This document shows, piece by piece, positions 60,485 to 64,000 of a stretch of 64,000 nt of DNA (positions are counted from its first letter, which is position 1; each line of letters begins with the position of its first letter). The DNA comes from Silurus meridionalis (Eukaryota > Chordata > Actinopteri > Siluriformes > Siluridae), in the NCBI RefSeq assembly GCF_014805685.1, contig NC_060884.1, positions 11,005,356-11,069,355 on the forward strand, read 5' to 3'. Under the pieces are notes generated by a model. It worked only from the letters and a program-made list of their open reading frames with translations. It made no database searches and was not told where the DNA came from. The position numbers were made by a program, and so were the translations under genes.

Positions 60485-60641
60485 AAAAGTTATTCATCAC
60501 AGATTTGTGATAGAAGGGTATCTGCAAGAGTAAAAGGGAAGGTTTATAGGACTGTGGTGAAACCTGCTATGTTGTATGGTTTTTAGACAGTGGCAATGAC
60601 TAAAAGACAGGAGGTGGAGCTGGAGGTAGCAGAGCTGAAGA
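60485..60641 (+). pseudogene. RTE LINE C-terminal region, left part
   Basis: Reads RVSARVKGKVYRTVVKPAML followed by a stop in YGF*TVAMTKRQE and VELEVAELKML, the region behind the RTE reverse transcriptase. It breaks off exactly where the (AAGAT)n tail of a reversed L2 LINE starts and resumes at 62.7 kb. Confidence 0.75.
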
Positions 60642-61412
60642 TGTTAAGATAAGATAAGATAAGATAAGATAAGTTACACCTTTATTCGTCCCACAGTGGG
60701 GAAATTTCTTTGTTACAGCAGCAAAGGAAAGAAATAAAAAATAAATGCAAATATATAAAAAGAATATACTATCATATACAGTATATACACAGTACAATGT
60801 ATAAATACAAATAAGGGAAGAAAAAAGTACGTATTGCAGGTAGTATTGCACACGGGTGGTATTGCACGTATTGCAGGTAATATTGCACATGTTGCAGGTA
60901 ATAGTGCACACAGGTAATATTATTACACAGTTAAACAGTAATAACAGTGTGTATTTTGGTGACTGGTTTACTGGGAGCAGCTTTGATTGTAAAGTCTAAT
61001 AGCAGCAGGGAGAAAATACCTTCTGTAACGCTCCTTCAGACACTTAGGATGTAACAGTCTGTCACTGAAGGAGCTGCTCAATGATGTAACGGTTACCTAC
61101 AGGGGGTGAGAGGCGTTCTCCAGCAATGATGAGTTTTGCTACCATCCTCCTTTCTCCCACCTCCTGTACAGTGTCCAGGGGAATCCCCAGGATTGAGCTG
61201 GCCTTCCTGATCAGCTTGTCCAGTCCCTTCCTGTCTGCAATAGAGATACTGCTGCCCCAGCAGACCACACCATAAAATATGTCTGAGGCCACCACAGAGT
61301 CAAAAAAGGTCTTCAGTAGCTCTCACTGCACTCCAAAAGACCTTAGTTTCCTCAGCAGAAAGAGTCTGCTCTGTCTTTTCTTGTAAATTGCCCAAGTGTT
61401 GTCAGTCCAGTC

Positions 61413-61496
61413 CAATTTGTTGTTTAGGTTAACACCCAGGTATTTGCAAGAGTTCACTCTTGCAAATACCTGGGTGTTCACCTAAACAACAAATTG
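61413..61496. repeat. Inverted duplication, 41-bp arms
   Basis: 61413-61453 and 61456-61496 are near-perfect reverse complements with a 2-base spacer; TTCACTCTT recurs just after the right arm, as if copying resumed on the original template. Confidence 0.9.
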
Positions 61497-61995
61497 TAAG
61501 TTCACTCTTACAATATCCTTTCCCTGAATGTTCACTGGTGATAAAGTTTGTTTGTGCCTACGGAAATCCACCACCAGTTATTTGGTTTTCGCCGCATTAA
61601 TCTGGAGGCAGCTCCGTTAGCACCAGTCCACAAAGTTCTGTATAAGTCCTCTGTACTCCCTGTCATCATCCGTGATCAGACCGACGATGGCAGAGTCATC
61701 AGAGAACTTCTGTAGGTGACAGGTGGCTGAGCTAAACAAGAAGTCTGCAGTGTAGACGGTGAAGAGAAACAGGGCTAGAACCGTTCCCTGCGGGGCTCCA
61801 GTGTTGCAGACAATCATGGCAGACTCACAGTCACGAGTCCTCACATACTGTGGTCGTCTGTGAGGTAGTCCAGTATCCAGGCAGACAGATGATGGTCCAC
61901 TCCCATGTACACCATCTTATCCCTCAAGAGCGCAGGTTGGATGGTGATAAAAGCACTAGAGACGTCAAAAAACATGACTCTCACAGTGCGCCCAG

Positions 61996-62118
61996 CCTTT
62001 TCCAGGTGTGAAATAACCCGATTTATGAGGAAGATGACTGCGTCTTCCAATCCTGGCATTGGATTGGAAGACGCATTCATCTTCCTTATAAATCGGGTTA
62101 TTTCACACCTGGAAAAGG
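61996..62118. repeat. Inverted duplication, 58-bp arms
   Basis: 61996-62053 and 62061-62118 are reverse complements with a few mismatches around the spacer TGGCATT. It duplicates LINE reverse-transcriptase coding sequence head to head. Confidence 0.9.
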
Positions 62119-62696
62119 TGCGAGGTCAGTGCTACTGGTTGATAGTTTCCGCAGTCTTTTGGGCGTGACGTCTTTGGAACAGGCACCACGCAGGATGTTT
62201 TCCTTATCTGTGGCACCTTTCCCAGCCTCAGGTTCAGGTCAAACATGTACAGCAATATGCCGCACAGCTGGTCTGCACAGGTCTTAAGTAGCCTGGAGCT
62301 AATGCCGTCTGGGCCTGCAGCCTTCCTCGCTTTGATCTTCCTGAGCTCATTCTCACCTGGGCTTCTGTGAGGGGTAGTGTGTATTGGTTGGAGTGTTGAC
62401 TGGAGGGAGATGGGGCTGGAGCTGCTTGCTGTGGAAGCAGAGAAGGGGGATTGCAGCGGGGGGGACTGGATGGGGCTGGGGGAGGGTAGCTGATCGAATC
62501 TGTTAAAGAATTAAGATCATTCACCCACTTCTGGTCACCCTCAGCCTGAAAGCTGGGCTCCTTATGACCAGTGATGGTCTTGAGCCCCTTCCACACACCA
62601 CTGATATTGTTCTGCTGCAGCTGATCCTCCATCTTCCTCCTGTAGCATGCTTTTCCCTCCCTGATCTTCTTTCTCAGTTTTCGTTTCAGTAAGGTT

Positions 62697-63030
62697 TTCG
62701 TTGAGAGTGATAAGGATGGACAGGATTAAAAATTAGTTTATTAGAGGACAATGCATGTAAGACGTTTTGGAGACAAGGTAAGGGAGGCACGATTGAAATG
62801 GTTTGGACATGTGCAGCGGAGGGACATGGGGTATATCAGTAGGAGAATGCTGAGATTGGGGCCGCCAGGAAGGAGGAAAAGAGGAAGGCCAAAAGGAAAT
62901 GTATTGGATGTGGTGAGGGAAGATATGCAGGTAGTTAGATTGAAAGAGGCAGATGTAGAGGACGGGGGGTATGGAGACAGATGATCAGCTGTGGCCACCC
63001 CTAATGGGGGAAGCCGAAAAAAGATGAAGA
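62697..63030 (+). pseudogene. RTE LINE C-terminus and 3' end
   Basis: Continues the fragment at 60641: RVIRMDRIKN-like sequence, a stop, then from 62751 VRRFGDKVREARLKWFGHVQ, RRMLRLGPPGRRKRGRPKGN and DVVREDMQVVRLKEADVEDG, the basic conserved C-terminus of RTE LINE proteins, ending at a stop at 62982. The 3' end GCTGTGGCCACCCCTAATGG...GGAAGCCGAAAAAAGATG follows. The function of this C-terminal domain is probably nucleic-acid binding. Confidence 0.8.
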
Positions 63031-63697
63031 GAATTTATGATTTTGTGGCTTTATAATGCTTCTAAATACAAGCAGGTCAAACATACTTACTTCTGGTTTT
63101 TATAATAAAATCTACTTTAATAATCTATGGTTGTAGAACAGGCCCCTAATCCATTAGAATAGAATAAACACAGTATTAGGGTCAGAGCAAAGAGAGATAT
63201 ACTGTATGCTTCTCTCCTAAGAGCAAAGTTGTGCATTTGTGAGGTACCTAAGGGACAGTAAAACCATCTGTCTGACATTTCTCATTCTCATTTGCTTTTG
63301 TAAATATCATATAACTGCACAACCAGAACCCTGTTGGTCAAAACGACAATGCATGATAGTGTATTTTCAATTATAATCCAATTAGAATCGATATTGTTTG
63401 TTGTAATTATTATACTTGAACAGCTATTTCTAAGTAAACTTGGCAAACAATTTTTAAACAGACATAGGTAAAAGGGCAGTGGCTTTTACAGAACTGTAGG
63501 CTGTTATCTCTGGCTTGTGCACTGACCTTTTCTATTAATTGACTCTTCAGGGAGTAGAATTCTTTGGAGTTGAGGGAATGGTGCTTGAGTTAAACCTAGT
63601 CCTTGACACAGTTTCCGGCCTGCCCAAATGGAGACCTAAGATGTCCTGGCCCAATTGTCTCCTGGGCAACCATCCATCTATTACAGCAGAAAGCTTG
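63031..63697. other. Unassigned sequence
   Basis: No element or gene recognised. Confidence 0.45.
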
Positions 63698-64000
63698 TTC
63701 CCCTTCAGGAACTCGAGCTGCGTCGAAACGCTATGGGAACGCCCCTGCGTGACCACGCTCTGAACCACGTGTGAAATCTAGCCAATAGGCAAGCCGTGAC
63801 GTCATAGACAGGCGACGTCGCGTAAACCAGGAAGCTACAAGATGGCTGTGCGGTGGTAGCGACATTAGCTTCTGCTAGTTCAGGTAAGCGCTTTGAGTGT
63901 GTTATCTGTGCAGTCATGAGCTTATATGCAGGCAAAATTCTGTCTGCGTGTCTCCTGCTTGCCCGATTCATTTCGGGGTGACACGCAGCCGATGTGTTGT
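63698..64000 (+). mobile_element. DIRS retrotransposon 5' end, cut by window edge
   Basis: GTTCCCCTTCAGGAACTCGA, CACGCTCTGAACCACGTGTG, GTGACGTCATAGACAGGCGA and CCAGGAAGCTACAAGATGGC match the left end at 43371 in order. After it, KFCLRVSCLP-like sequence near 63935 resembles the Cys-rich start of the gag-like ORF. The rest lies outside the window, so intactness cannot be judged. Confidence 0.75.

Larger units (their letters stand above)
61062..62640 (-). pseudogene. LINE reverse transcriptase, broken
   Basis: Minus strand in order: 62632-62520 MEDQLQQNNISGVWKGLKTI (linker), then a proline-rich stretch; 62080-61841 LEDAVIFLINRVISHLEKAG and RVMFFDVSSAFITIQPALLR (RT motif A region); 61844-61617 VCNTGAPQGTVLALFLFTVY and KFSDDSAIVGLITDD, an FSDD form of the FADD active site; 61570-61440 KTKELVVDF-like remnants broken by a fold-back; 61295-61062 SDIFYGVVCWGSSISIADRK and LDKLIRKASSILGIPLDTVQ (tail). 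Fold-backs at 61996-62118 and 61413-61496 and several stops destroy the frame. Confidence 0.8.
60642..62693 (-). mobile_element. L2/Rex1-like LINE inserted into the RTE LINE
   Basis: Minus-strand element whose 3' end is AATAAAGGTGTAAC plus (TTATC)n at 60676-60642. It begins near 62693, where the RTE reading resumes (TTTTCGTTGAGAGTG). 5'-truncated. Two inverted duplications lie inside it. Confidence 0.8.

Overview
The window is vertebrate, almost certainly ray-finned fish, nuclear DNA: visibly AT-rich, full of microsatellites, and loaded with the teleost mix of mobile elements (DIRS-type tyrosine-recombinase retrotransposons, L2/CR1-group and RTE LINEs, Gypsy LTR elements with short TGTCAG termini, Tc1-like, pogo-like and hAT DNA transposons, tRNA-derived SINEs). 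An ostariophysan fish (catfish- or carp-like) is my guess from the element mix, not a demonstrated fact. I recognise no complete host protein-coding gene. The best candidate for a host gene is a broken zinc-finger coding exon at 30.5-31.05 kb with a possible upstream first exon, next to a small CpG-rich patch at 28.34-28.73 kb.

Layout. 0-1.4 kb: reverse-strand Gypsy LTR plus a 30-bp minisatellite. 2.7-3.6 kb: Tc1 and SINE relics. 6.3-6.75 kb: RTE LINE endonuclease fragment. 8.95-11.5 kb: deleted DIRS copy (reverse) abutting a GC-rich Gypsy tail and its 3' LTR. 11.5-13.3 kb: Tc1/mariner element, then a pogo-like element carrying a captured LTR piece. 13.9-15.2 kb: internally deleted Gypsy element. 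16.2-17.8 kb: Tc1 relic, a complete short hAT element with 8-bp target duplications, and a near-perfect 53-bp-arm palindrome. 18.67-23.34 kb: one old Tc1 element split by DIRS and L2 insertions. 23.3-31 kb: the most element-poor interval. 31.2-34.4 kb: chromodomain Gypsy pol with 3' LTR. 34.8-36.4 kb: Tc1 element lodged in a TA/CA microsatellite. 36.9-37.8 kb: DIRS deletion derivative. 38.8-42.4 kb: nearly full-length L2 LINE. 42.97-43.2 kb: tRNA-Glu-derived SINE. 43.4-46.5 kb: the longest DIRS copy. 47-50.4 kb: LINE tail, hAT and Tc1 scraps, DIRS scrap, second complete hAT element. 50.4-54.0 kb: second L2 LINE. 54.3-55.4 kb: hAT element with the pogo-like/LTR chimera inside it. 57.3 kb: SINE. 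59.6-63.0 kb: LINE tail, then an RTE LINE split by an L2 LINE. 63.7-64 kb: start of another DIRS element running off the edge.

Nothing here works together as a pathway: it is layered mobile-element history. Every transposase, reverse transcriptase and recombinase reading frame I could follow is broken by stops, frameshifts or deletions. The features most worth a second look are the pogo-like element that appears to have captured and spread a Gypsy LTR promoter piece, two hAT derivatives that keep only a BED zinc-finger start, snap-back inverted duplications (two in one LINE copy), a SINE sharing its 3' tail with the local RTE LINE, decapeptide-encoding minisatellites inside three Gypsy copies, and the candidate head-to-head promoter region near 28.5-29.5 kb. 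I did not find a convincing novel biological system.
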